Shown here: positions 1-9,760 of the stretch, piece by piece | Position numbering within the stretch: position 1 is the stretch's first letter | Layout of the letters: each line of letters starts with the position of its first letter | NCBI GenBank assembly: GCA_022747635.1 | Contig: JAKTNV010000014.1 | Location: 6,919,110-6,983,109 of the forward strand | Length of the DNA: 64,000 nucleotides | Direction: 5' to 3' | Origin: Hetaerina americana | Taxonomy: Eukaryota; Arthropoda; Insecta; Odonata; Calopterygidae | The notes under the pieces: generated by a model | Seen by the model: the letters and a program-made list of their open reading frames with translations, nothing else | The model's database searches: none | What the model was told of the DNA's origin: nothing | Position numbers and translations under genes: made by a program

Positions 1-937
1 ACGCCCATTTGAGCCCACAAAGAATATGTACCGGAAGAAAATGACATGGGGAGGAGTGGCAGATGATGATTAGTGTGGAAGCATCGTTTGCCTCCCCCCC
101 CTAGATTTCAAGCTATCTTCACTCTTGAAAGCATTTCCACCGACAACCCTTTCCACAATTCCCTTCCTTTCTTCTCTTTCGTCGCTCCTCTCCCCGCGGG
201 TCACATCACTATGCGCTCACTCCACCTCTTTGCCCTTGCAATCCTTTATCACCCACGGGCCTGCTAATTCTCATTCTGCCTAGTCAGCCGACTATCAGTA
301 AGTATTAGCATATCCATACAATGTAGATATTATGCTCAACTCAGGGAAAACATTAGAATAAATTAATTAAAATTCGCTCTCCGTGAAGAGATTCAAGTTA
401 TCGCCGCAAGCAATTAGGGAAGGGTGTGGCAGGTGCAGTACCGCTATCACTGGAATTCGTACGCTTCTGAGAGATTTTCACCAATTAACTCATTTGCAAT
501 GCACTATTTCAGTTTTTCATAAAGCTAGCATAATATTCCTACATTTGAAGCAACTGATTCACCCAAAAATGTCTTAGATACATAAAATCTTTAAAAATAA
601 ATTAGCAACTACGTAATAGCAAATGATAAACTTTCCCTATGTTGGGTCAACGATAAGAATCTTAAAGGAAAAACTTATTAGTTTAAAAAAGGGGACCAAA
701 ATACCATGGAACACATCAAAATATTGTGGAAACGTGGGACCTTTCACTTGACATCTCGTAATCTGAAGTCGATCGGGCTGATTCCAAGTAATTTATAAAA
801 CGTAACCTAGATACCACAACGTGCGAGTATGAATATCATTAGGACCTTTTAAGGATCTGTAAAGAAAAAAATGAGAAAAATCGCCAAATATTATCTCCTG
901 CAACGAACGAAATGAGATCATTCACAGTTTTAAGATA
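1..937. other. AT-rich stretch without a recognised gene
   Basis: Short open frames at 73-267 and 383-577 have no recognisable motif and biased composition. A C/T-rich patch lies near 95-260. No repeat family recognised elsewhere in the window was seen here. Confidence 0.5.
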
Positions 938-1653
938 CCCAGGGTGAATACCAAAACTGAATTTAGAATTGCGCTAGGCGAGTTGGAAAGGAAAAAAACA
1001 TTAACTGACAATTTAATTGAGAATCCAAGAAACATTTGGTTCCATGCCAGCGAGGTTCAAGGAAACAAGTCATCATTAACTTCAACTAAAAACGATAAAA
1101 GTGAAAGAGTAACTAGCTGGTCAGAAAAGATAAACTTAATAAATTTCTTCTTTCAAAGCGCTTCCACCAAATTTTCACCTTATGTCTCCGACGGCTTATA
1201 AAATCATTTCCGCCAACCGATACCCGATATTGAAATTTCAAAAAAAATACTCCAACAAATTCTCTGGGCTCGATCAAGGAACATCTCGCGTATTTAAGCA
1301 ACTAGCGTCGAAATTAGCGGCGTACCTAGAGATCATAGTTTATAAGTCGAAAAGAGTTTTATAACCGTCCAAATTACTGGAAAATAGCTAATGCAACAAT
1401 GATATTTAACAGAGGAAAATAGTAGGAATTGAGAAATAATAGATCTCCTTCTCATATGTCTATATCATACAAAGTCATGGGATATGTTATTGTTACCTGA
1501 ATAATGAGGAAACTTGATAGCCATAAGTTGCTAATTAGAAACAAGCACGTTTTCCGAAAGGGGAGATACTGTGAGAAACATTGACATGATATATTTTGGA
1601 TTTGGGAGAATACAGGTATAATTTTATAGCATAAGCAGTTTTTCTAGACTTAA
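938..1653 (+). pseudogene. CR1-like LINE remnant, 5' part of the reverse transcriptase
   Basis: Conceptual translation in shifting frames follows the intact LINE at 21528-23306. Residues reading LIENPRNIW and EVQGN match its LEENPKSFW and EIQGK. GLDQGTSRVFKQLA matches its GPEEIPARILKELA, and SPSHMSISYKVMGYVIVT matches its RPISLTSISCKILEHVIVT. The remnant reaches the start of RT motif A (VFLDL) at about 1650, where a SINE interrupts it; the rest resumes at about 1953. Several frameshifts and stops show it is dead. The family is an APE-type LINE of the CR1/Jockey group, inferred from the RT motifs of the intact relative. The endonuclease region is not seen, so the copy is probably 5'-truncated. 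Confidence 0.75.
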
Positions 1654-1952
1654 GTAGTGGAAGTTTCAGGGGAGGCGACCTATAGATAAGGCTATTTACG
1701 CCATTAGAGATGGATAGGAAAGGAGGAAGTGTGGAGAGTAACTCGGCATCAAACTACGACAGACGTCAAGGGATCCGCAGTTTGACGTCCCATTCGACGG
1801 ACAGCGCACTCACTCGATGTGCTCTCCAAATAGCACCTCAAGTAGGGATCGGGATACCACTGAAAAACATCCACCGTTTCCAGGATCCAAACCCGGACAC
1901 TCTTGGTGGGAAGAAAGTGCGTTAGCCATAGCACCATCCAAATCCCCCCTTA
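1654..1952 (-). mobile_element. tRNA-derived SINE, family B, copy 1 (inserted in LINE)
   Basis: On the minus strand the element reads from a tRNA-like head near 1940 (TGGCTAACGC, like a Pol III A box, then GGTTTGGATCC, a degenerate B box) to a tail with repeated ACT near 1655. It aligns along nearly its whole length with 19754-20051. Shared blocks include CAGTGGTATCCC, ATGGGACGT..AAACTGCGGA and a CCATC..TAATGGC block near the tail. It sits inside a CR1-like LINE, with a duplication-like pair TAGACTTAA (1645-1653) and TAGGCTTTAA (1953-1962) at its edges, as expected of a target-site duplication. Confidence 0.7.
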
Positions 1953-2180
1953 TAGGCTTTAAAAAAGCATTGGGAAAAGTGCAAGCTAGTCACAAACCTG
2001 TATGCAATTGGTATGAATAAAAATATCCTAAGGTGGTTTAAATGCTTTTTAATTTAGCGTAAACAGAATTGTCATACATGGTGATAGCTCTGATGCTGTG
2101 AAGTCAGTACAGATATACGTCAGGGAGGTGCCGTCGGACTACCTTATAATTCCTTGTCCAATGAGCTCCAAATTTCTTCT
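1953..2180 (+). pseudogene. CR1-like LINE remnant, continuation after SINE
   Basis: The translation resumes at RT motif A with GFKKALGKV, matching DFKKAFDKV of the intact copy. It continues with IGMNKNILRWFKCFL (compare YGINKKIINWIRDFL) and a decayed counterpart of the SGVPQGS region near 2120-2170. Frameshifts are present. Together with 938-1653 this is one LINE copy that predates the SINE insertion. Confidence 0.7.
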
Positions 2181-2239
2181 TCCATATTATTCCATTCAAT
2201 CATTTACTATTTTGTCCTAGTAAACTCTCACGTTAATCG

Positions 2240-2690
2240 AGGCTCTGAGGTTCCAAACAAAGAAGAAGTTCGTCAAATAATAATAAAAGTTCGGTATGAA
2301 ATACTTCGTTCTAAAAATCAGAGACATGGCGCATTGGAAAAGTGGACCATCAAAGAATAGAAACTAATACAAGGTACTGGAGAGGAGAACGCTGAAGAAG
2401 GAATGGGTAGAAAAGAGAGGAAGGGGAAATTGTAGAGAAGAGCATAAAAGGAAACCATCTTATGGAGAACAATGACGCAGAAAAAATAAATTGATAGTAC
2501 ATACCTTGAGGCTTTCATGGATTAGAAATATAATAAATAAAATGGAAGATCACACGAGGAAGGTCAAGAATTTCGAAAATGGGGCATGGGAGAAATTAAT
2601 AAGAACGTAAAACAGGGAAGCTGAGGGAAAGTGAGGAATCTCACTGGGACTAGAGGAGAATAACTGCGGCAATAAAACAATCTTTGGGAG
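2240..2690 (+). pseudogene. RTE-like LINE 3'-end remnant
   Basis: Nucleotide blocks align with the clearer RTE remnant at 5640-6060. The GGAAAAGTGGACCAT..AAAGAATAG block at 2336-2361 corresponds to 5716-5739. GAGGAGAACGCTGAAGA near 2383 corresponds to the block near 5763. ACACGAGGAAG near 2553 corresponds to CCACGAGGAAG near 5946, and AACGTAAAACAGGGA near 2606 to the similar block near 5990. The reading frame is broken by stops. It covers the end of the ORF and the start of the 3' UTR. It lies directly downstream of the CR1 remnant, so this part is a stack of old insertions. Confidence 0.65.
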
Positions 2691-4308
2691 GAAATATTTA
2701 CGATGATGATAGAAATATAAAATTCAATCTTCTCATCCCTTTCCATGCTTTTCATTTAATTCCTGAAAAACACATGCCGAAATTAGTTTCGAGTCCTGTT
2801 TGAGCAAACATGTTACCTATAAAAGAGAGAGCGAATTTCAGGCACGTAATTTAACTCATTTTCACGAAAATTCTTAGAGTATTAGTTTTCCGCCCATCGC
2901 AGACTCATTTTTTTCGTTTTCCGTTTCCCTGTCCGGTGTTTGCTTTTACTTACTCTTACGAAGTATCAAAACTTTTTTTCTATTCCCTCTGATTTCTCAT
3001 GGTGTTTTCCTTTTAATATATCCTCCATTTCCATTGTTTTCCCGATCATTTTTCTTCCTTTTATCCGTATAGAAAAAAGAAGACAAATACTTCCCGGATC
3101 CTCTTTCGCTCAAGCGATAGATACAATCCAAAAAAGGCATTGGAGGCGTAAGTTAAAGCAGAAGATAGTCGCTGAAGCCCTCCTGCGAATGCGTCAGGAT
3201 TTTGTTTGCTCATTCGATTTCAGGAATCCCACAAACGAGGTTGTTGTAAAAACAAGAGAAGATAAAACGATAAAAAATTTACTTTCACAAGTTACCATGA
3301 CCCGAGCGGTACCTTTCTCTTAAAAAAATCCAGATTTAAAACAATCTGAAGTAAGAGGAGTGGACATCAAATTGAATCGTTAAGGAAGGATATCTACGAA
3401 TGGAACATTCCAGGAGGCATTCTTTTGATTTGTTACGAAGGTTGGATAGCCAACAATATTTTACTGAATTAATGAAAAATAACCTTCTGCGCAAATAAGG
3501 AAAACTCCAAATAAGGATAAATATACGCAGTATTAAAGCAAAAAGGAGGATAAAATTATCTGATAAAAATAGCAAAAATATGATTCATTATTTGTAGCAT
3601 AAAGTAGTCAATCATAATTGCAAGCTGTCTAAATTAATTAATTATTTCATTTAATTTCATAATTTTCCCATTCTCAAATATAGGTCAAAACTGACTGGAA
3701 TAGTACACATGACAATTTCAACATTTTGAACATAAAACGATGCCTCAAACCAATTATCCTTAAGGTTTGATGAGTCATGACAAACCCTAGTGGTGGCATA
3801 CAGTGCAAGATGAAAATTTACATTTTGTTCGAGCTGCATACAACTTCATCAATGCTGCATTACGCGTGAATCTGGCTAAACTGTCCAAGCTGTCTATCCT
3901 GACCTTTCCCAGTCCTACCTGGCAACAAGGCCGACACCTTGCTGGCCACTGGGACCAGTATCACGACAAGCACATCCATATCGTGTACTTCGATTGGGCT
4001 TCGAGGACTTCGAGTGCGGTGTGAAGACACTGGACACGAGCAAATTAAGGGCTGTCATTTAGGTACCACAATTCTCCCGATATAACCCAAGAAAATAACG
4101 CTAGTACCATGATCGGAAACATTACCTTTTCCCCAAAATATATTTCGGAGATTCAGCTAAAATGCCATCAAAAAATTCCGCCTTCCACACCTCTCCTGTG
4201 TTCGTCCTTTGTGTGTGTTCCTATCCGTTTTCCTTATATCTGTTTCTATATAAATGAGTATTTGTTCGCCGTTTGGCCGGATTCCCGGTTCGTGTTTGAA
4301 TGTGTATG

Positions 4309-4312
<4 letters not shown>
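2691..4312. other. AT-rich stretch without a recognised gene
   Basis: Open frames at 2940-3323 and 3803-4024 show no recognisable domain and lie in skewed AT-rich sequence. I saw no match to the repeat families found elsewhere in the window. Confidence 0.45.

Positions 4313-4368
<56 letters not shown>
4313..4368. repeat. (TA)n microsatellite
   Basis: An uninterrupted TA run, preceded by TGTATG variants. A 23-bp sequence directly after it (4372-4394, TTATTAGGTAATCTAC then CGGTT) recurs after the next TA run at 4532-4554, so run plus flank are duplicated with a period of about 160 bp. Confidence 0.9.
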
Positions 4369-4376
<8 letters not shown>

Positions 4377-4487
4377 TTAGGTAATCTACCGGTTCAGATA
4401 TTTACGCATATATACAATGTGTGTGTCTATATATATGTATACATATAAACACACACACAAACACACGCACATATCTATATATTTATT

Positions 4488-4489
<2 letters not shown>

Positions 4490-4535
<46 letters not shown>
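4490..4535. repeat. (TA)n microsatellite, second copy of duplicated unit
   Basis: A TA run followed by a near copy of the flank found after the first run, with one A/C difference in the flank. CA-rich sequence (4448-4470) lies between the two. Confidence 0.9.
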
Positions 4536-4538
<3 letters not shown>

Positions 4539-4634
4539 AGGTAATCTAACGGTTAAGGTAGGTTTTTGGATGGATGCAGCTACTAAATAAATATTTTTTG
4601 ATTCCTAACAAAATACAAAAACCAGTATCCTACT

Positions 4635-5045
4635 CTACATCAGACCCCTCTTCATCTCTGAGTACTTTCTTCCTCCCTTCACACCATCCAACATCCCTAT
4701 CCTGTTACTTCCCATTCCTCGTTTGCCTAACATTCTCCCCTCTATCACAGTCTTCAACATCCCACTGCCGGTCAATATCCCCTTCATCCACTTTTCCTGC
4801 CTCCATAGGATTTCTCCCAACAAACCCCTGTCCTCGCCCACTATACCAAGTACTTCCTCATTTGTTTTCTTCTCTGTCCATTTCACCCTCTCCATTCTTC
4901 TACAAACCAACATTTCAAAAGCCTCCAGTCTACGTCTATCCTCCTGCTTCAATGACCACGTTTCCGCACCGTAGATAGCCACGCTCCATATAAAAGTTTT
5001 TACGAGTCTTTTCTTAATATCCTTACTCAAAGTCCCTCTCATCAA
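4635..5045 (-). pseudogene. RTE-like LINE reverse transcriptase C-terminal fragment
   Basis: A 136-codon open frame on the minus strand. It contains the post-RT segment typical of RTE-type LINEs: IKKRLVKTFIWSVAIYGAETW (residues about 10-30) and LEAFEMLVCRRMERVKWT, followed by the region ending KRGMGSNR. These blocks match the frames at 5491-5984 on the other strand. The catalytic RT core is absent, so it cannot encode a working enzyme even though this part is uninterrupted. It lies convergent or back-to-back with the next RTE remnant, separated only by a CR1 tail at 5071-5113. Confidence 0.8.
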
Positions 5046-5070
5046 CTCTTAACTGATGATATATATATAT

Positions 5071-5113
5071 TGGTGGCTTGCAGGGTATTGATGTAGATGT
5101 AGACAACGTCGAA
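5071..5113 (+). mobile_element. CR1-like LINE 3' tail fragment
   Basis: GGCTTGCAGGGTATTGATGT followed by further GTAGAT units matches the 3' terminus of the LINE at 21228-23340 read on its own strand (GGCTTGCGGGGTATTGAGTAGATG). Only the last 40 bp or so are present, a very short 5'-truncated insertion or a relic. Confidence 0.65.
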
Positions 5114-6100
5114 CGGAACAGGATATTCTGGATACTGTAAGCGCTTGGATTGTACTACAACCATAACCTCTCCAAAAATCAGGTTACAACAATGCAAATG
5201 AAAAAAGGAAGAAAAATAGAAGCCAAAATAAACAAAGGAGTAAGACAAGGATGCTACCTCTCGCCAGCAATACTCAATGTATACCTGGAAGAGGCGATTA
5301 GGGAAATACAAGAATTGGGTAACAAAGAAGTCAAGGAAAATGGAGAACCAATCAACTTGCTCCTGGTGGTAGATGACATCGCAAGAGTGGCGAAAACGCG
5401 AGAGGACCTGAAAAGCAACTCTAAGTGATGTGGATTAAGCAGACGTAAAACAAAATCCTTAAGCTAAATGCAGATATCACAATTCGAAGATTGAAACTAG
5501 AGCAAGTGGAATCCCTGATATACCTGGGTAGCAGCATGACATGGGATGGGAGGAGCTCGACCGACATCAAGCGAAGAATAGCCCAAGCTATGAACATATT
5601 CATGAAGAACAGGCATTTACTATGTTCAAAGAACCTAAGACTGGAAACAAGGAAACAATTCGTCAAGACTTTCGTGTGGAGCATGGAGCTCTATGATTCC
5701 GAGACATGGAACATTGGGAAGTGGACCACTGAAGAATAGAAGCTTTTGAAACATGTTGCTGGAGGAGAATGCTGAAGATTAAATGGACAGATAACGTAAG
5801 GAACGACGAAGTATATAGAAGGACAGAAGAGGAAAGGAACATATGGAAAACTCTATGGCAAAGAAGAAATAGATGGATCGGACACACATTGAGGCATAAT
5901 GCATTCATTATGAACATAATAGAAGGAAAAATTGAAGAGAAGATTCCACGAGGAAGACCAAGAGACATGCACATAGAACAATAAAGAAGGACGTAAAACC
6001 GAGAGGGTATCAAGGATTGAGGACATTTACATTAAATAGAGTAATATGGTGGGTTGCAGTATACCAATCCTAGGATTGAAATACTGATGATGATAATATA
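5104..6100 (+). pseudogene. RTE-like LINE remnant (RT core to 3' tail)
   Basis: Three consecutive frames on the plus strand make one decayed RT. At 5150-5428: KINKGVRQGCYLSPAILNVY (RT motif B) and INLLLVVDDIARVAKTREDL, where the usual YADD/FADD is VVDD, a lost catalytic residue context. At 5491-5739: LEQVESLIYLGSSMTWDGR, RIAQAMNIF and LETRKQFVKTFVWS. At 5769-5984: WIGHTLRHNAFIMNIIEGKI and IPRGRPRD. Frameshifts and stops separate them. The 3' UTR ends near 6100 in TGATGATGATAAT, the kind of TGA/GAT tail known for RTE elements. The same tail occurs at 38346-38402. Endonuclease and the start of RT are missing. Confidence 0.85.
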
Positions 6101-6124
6101 GTATACACACACAAACACGCACAC

Positions 6125-6126
<2 letters not shown>

Positions 6127-6195
<69 letters not shown>
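6127..6195. repeat. (TA)n microsatellite
   Basis: TA run just downstream of the RTE tail and upstream of a SINE, preceded by CA-rich sequence. Confidence 0.9.
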
Positions 6196-6201
<6 letters not shown>

Positions 6202-6211
6202 ATATACATAT

Positions 6212-6462
6212 GGGTCGCGGTAGTCCAGTGGGTAGAGCATTGGACTGCTGAGGGTCCCGGGTTCAATACCCGGGCAAGGAAATCTGGGCACCTGCAGCTC
6301 CACCCAAGCTAAAGTGTTTTTTCGGGCACCAGGTCTTCCTGGGAAACCATAACCGGCACAGGGAAAGGCCCCCCTACCCTGATGTGTGAATTCCACACGC
6401 CGTTGGGCTTAGTATTGGGTGAACTCTACCATCACCTACTACTAAATCGACCTTCGGACGGA

Positions 6463-6466
<4 letters not shown>
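6212..6466 (+). mobile_element. tRNA-derived SINE, family A, copy 1
   Basis: The head reads GGTCGCGGTAGTCCAGTGGG with an A-box-like TAGTCCAGTGG, then GGTTCAATACC, an exact match to the Pol III B-box consensus GGTTCRANNCC. The body (CTGGGCACCTGCAGCTCCAC, GGTTTATG-like and ACCGGCAC blocks, TGTGTGAATTCCACAC) aligns with 26182-26434 and 53028-53283. The tail block CGACCTTCGG is shared by all three. Both ends abut (TA)n runs, so it may have landed in a microsatellite. Confidence 0.85.

Positions 6467-6513
<47 letters not shown>
6466..6513. repeat. (TA)n microsatellite
   Basis: TA run at the 3' end of the SINE. Confidence 0.9.
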
Positions 6514-6514
<1 letters not shown>

Positions 6515-6562
6515 GATTGTACGGAAAAACGCACACGAGCGGCACAATAATGGGCTGACACA

Positions 6563-6666
6563 ATATAACACAAATAGAAAAGAATAGACACATTTAAAAG
6601 AACACTCACACGGTAAATTTACCGTGTGAGTGTTCTTTTAAATGTGTCTATTCTTTTCTATTTGTG

Positions 6667-6672
<6 letters not shown>
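6563..6672. repeat. perfect 110-bp palindrome
   Basis: The two 55-bp halves are exact reverse complements with no spacer. The centre lies between 6617 and 6618 in GGTAAA|TTTACC. It is embedded between two (TA)n runs. No terminal repeat or coding content is seen. It may be a recent inverted duplication, a hairpin-forming site or a sequencing/assembly fold-back. Confidence 0.9.
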
Positions 6673-6726
<54 letters not shown>

Positions 6727-6741
6727 CTGTGTGTGTGTGTA
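6669..6741. repeat. (TA)n followed by TATG/TG repeats
   Basis: A TA run to 6716, then TATG and TG dinucleotides to about 6741 and a short GA run. Confidence 0.9.
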
Positions 6742-6779
6742 TAGAGAGAGAGAAAGCGAAAATTGAGGAACGAAAAGGG

Positions 6780-7240
6780 AATTCCATCCAATCACTCCCA
6801 AGTCCCACGTCTCCTGGCCCCCCTCCCACTTTTGTTTTATTCTTCCAGCAAGCAAGCCAACCAGCTACCGCTTCCAACCGACCTCAAAAAAACCTCCCCT
6901 CCGCACAAGGCTCCGATTCTTTCCCCATGCCCCCCACCCACCCACCCCTCCTCGCCCTCCTCGCCCACCCCATCCGCAGGAGAGACTTTCAAATGGCCTT
7001 TAAGGGAAGATTACGTTGAAGGGGAAGTGAAGAAGGGGAGGCAACGGGGGTGGGAAGAGAAGAATGGGAGGGAAGACTCGAGGGCGGAAGATAAACGAGA
7101 TAAAGGCTGCGCCCCGATAGAGATGGCAAGCGGGGGCGGACGGGCGAAGTCAGGCGGAGGGAGAGAGAGAGAGGAGATTATGGCCGAGTGAGAAAGAGAG
7201 AGGGTGGAAGGCAGGAAGGAAAGAAAGATATAGAGCAGAT
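6780..7240. other. strand-skewed GC-rich low-complexity block
   Basis: C/T-rich on the plus strand to about 6975, then G/A-rich to about 7240. Long overlapping open frames here have strongly biased composition (proline, serine, arginine, glycine) and no recognisable domain, so I do not call a gene. Confidence 0.5.
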
Positions 7241-8985
7241 GTCCCATTCCTAGCTGGCTCTCTTCCACCTTCCTATGCTTTTAACGCTTAGCATGTATTA
7301 GATTGTTTAAAATACAGCACATCAACCGATTTTGCGCATTAATTGACCAATGGAGCTTCATCGTTGAGATATTTACGTATACATGTTGATAAGCCAATCA
7401 GCCGTGAATAAAGAATATCTTAAAAAGAGGAGGAGCGATTTCACATGGGTAAAAATAATACCATAATCCATATTCTTGCAAAAATTATATGATAATCATT
7501 TTAAACAGACATAATCACACGACTTGTTTGTCTGCAATGCACCCTGATACAGAAAATTTTATTCATGGGTGACAACTGTTAAGGAAAAGTGGTTTTCAGT
7601 AGATATAGATTCAGTTTTCAGTAAATATAAACTTCCAACCTTTTAAACCAAAAATATATTCACAAGGGGGGACCATGGCACACTCTACGGTTTTCATTCT
7701 TGGATCCGTCTCTGATACTACTATGGAAACAGGTCGATGGATCAGACATGATTCCTCTCTCTTATACTTAATTGAATAATAAATCGAGATCATCTCGCGT
7801 GTTGCGGGGCGCAGTGCATAGTTAGAATAAGCTCCCCCAACTACTCCATTTTCTACTGCATTTGACTCCATGAGCATGGCATGTCGCATCGTAGGAGAGG
7901 GTGTACCATTAGGCGTCTACTTATTAGTGTGCCACGTTCAATTACTGGGTGACGCCATGGGCTATGCCAAAATCCGAACAGTGCGATCCTCTGGGCTACT
8001 AAAATTCGTGGGATGCTACAGTGAAAGGGACTAGGAGTCCTAATCTGGAAGTGTGAATTACGCGCGCTGAGAAGATTCATTGGGAATGAGATCCACTCTC
8101 ACTCATATAGCTAACATCCGGGTTCATCACTGTCGGTGGCGGTGATTGGTCAAGTGCAAAAAACTCACGCCCATAAATATACTTCCTTAGCACTTTTCCA
8201 AGTGGTAATTTCAAAGATTTTCAAGTGTAAAAAACCTAAACTAATAAATTTGCCTATTTTTAAGAATCAAGATGAATTGATTGCATTAAACTCAATATTT
8301 AAATTTCTATTGATGCGGAAATTGAAGTTGGAGAAGAAGGCTTCCGTTTGCATATTCCTTGCCTTTAACAAACGCATTACCAGTCGTAAGGGATTTCTTG
8401 ATGGACAAACTTGCAAAGAAACAATTCTAAGGGAAGTAACAATTTTCCAATAGAAATGTGCATGGGGAACGCGCAAGAGAAACAAGAGAACACTCAAACT
8501 GTGCAGGAAAAATGTGCAAAAAAGTAGAAAAAGATATTATTCATCATTTCGGATCAAAATTTATGAACAGCACTTACTGTTCTATTGATGTCAAAATAAA
8601 TGCGATTAAAAAATTTGAACTCTCGCTTTGTTTTAATTGATCTGTAACAGTTTTTCTCTCGATATTGTAATAAATTATTTCTTAGCTACTGCATTTATTG
8701 CAATTGAAAAAGCGATTGGCTCTATTCACCATTAAAAAACATTAACATTTCATAAAGTAAAGCGACAATTTCTAAGGGTTAATAAAAGGATACGTCAATA
8801 CAAAGCCAAGCTCTCTGATATCATTTGGAGCAATGCGCTCATCTTGCTTATCTGCCAACTTATAGTAAATGGATTATATACTCCAATAATATATACCGCG
8901 GCCATCTCAGACAAATAGAAGTATATGAAAAAAATTAGTATTTTAGGTAGTTTGACAACCAAAATGCACTCTTAGATGAATTCCT
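7241..8985. other. no recognised gene; AT-rich
   Basis: Contains several short frames (for example 7853-8080 minus and 8136-8453 plus) with no motif. Nothing assignable was seen. Confidence 0.4.
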
Positions 8986-8989
8986 GGTT

Positions 8990-9760
8990 ACATCAATGGC
9001 GAAGGTGTGTGAAGCATTGAAATGCTTTGAGGGAGAGCTAAAGGCGTGAGTGGACGACAGAATGAGGAAAAATGAGAATGAAGTTGGGAAAGAGATTGTG
9101 GCGAGAGAGATGAGGGTGGGTAAGCGAGGGACGAGGATGGGAGAGGAACGGAAGGGGACGGGGTAGCTGTAGTTTGGAGATCGCGACTGAAAAAGCGTGG
9201 GTGGGGACTACTGTGATAAGGAGGGGAAAGGAGCACCCTGGCTGCTACGTCAGGGCTTGCAGGGAATGATGAGCAGAACAGAGCAGGGCTGAGACGTCGG
9301 GGGACGGGATGATGGGATGTAATGGGTGGAGGGAATGGAGGCGTGAGCTGATTCCCGCGAATGTTCGCTGGGAAAATTTTGCAAGGGTTGAGGGTGCAGA
9401 GAGAGGGTGGGAGGAGTCAGGCAAAAGGGATCCTGGAGGTAAGTGGAGGGGGAGAAAAGAGAAACGGTGATTTTTGCACGAATGGCTCCCAAGAAGGCCT
9501 TTGATACGCCGTGCTGCCGGCTACGGTTCTCTCTCCCTCCCACCTACATCCCGCTCGTCCTCCCAACCCCCCAACTTGCACGTGTGAGCTACCTCTTCCA
9601 ATCCCCACTCGTCTCGTTCCTCCTCCCCTCCTTATTTTCTTCAATCCCTCCGTAAATTCTCGCCCCGATTCCCCTATCCTTTCTCTATTTCTTCCTCTTA
9701 ATCCATCCTTCGTCTCTCCCTTCCTATATATCCGTAGGTCCTCGCCACTTTCCGCCTATT
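8990..9760. other. strand-skewed GC-rich low-complexity block
   Basis: G/A-rich to about 9440, then C/T-rich to about 9730. Several overlapping open frames on both strands are by-products of composition. No domain recognised. Confidence 0.5.
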
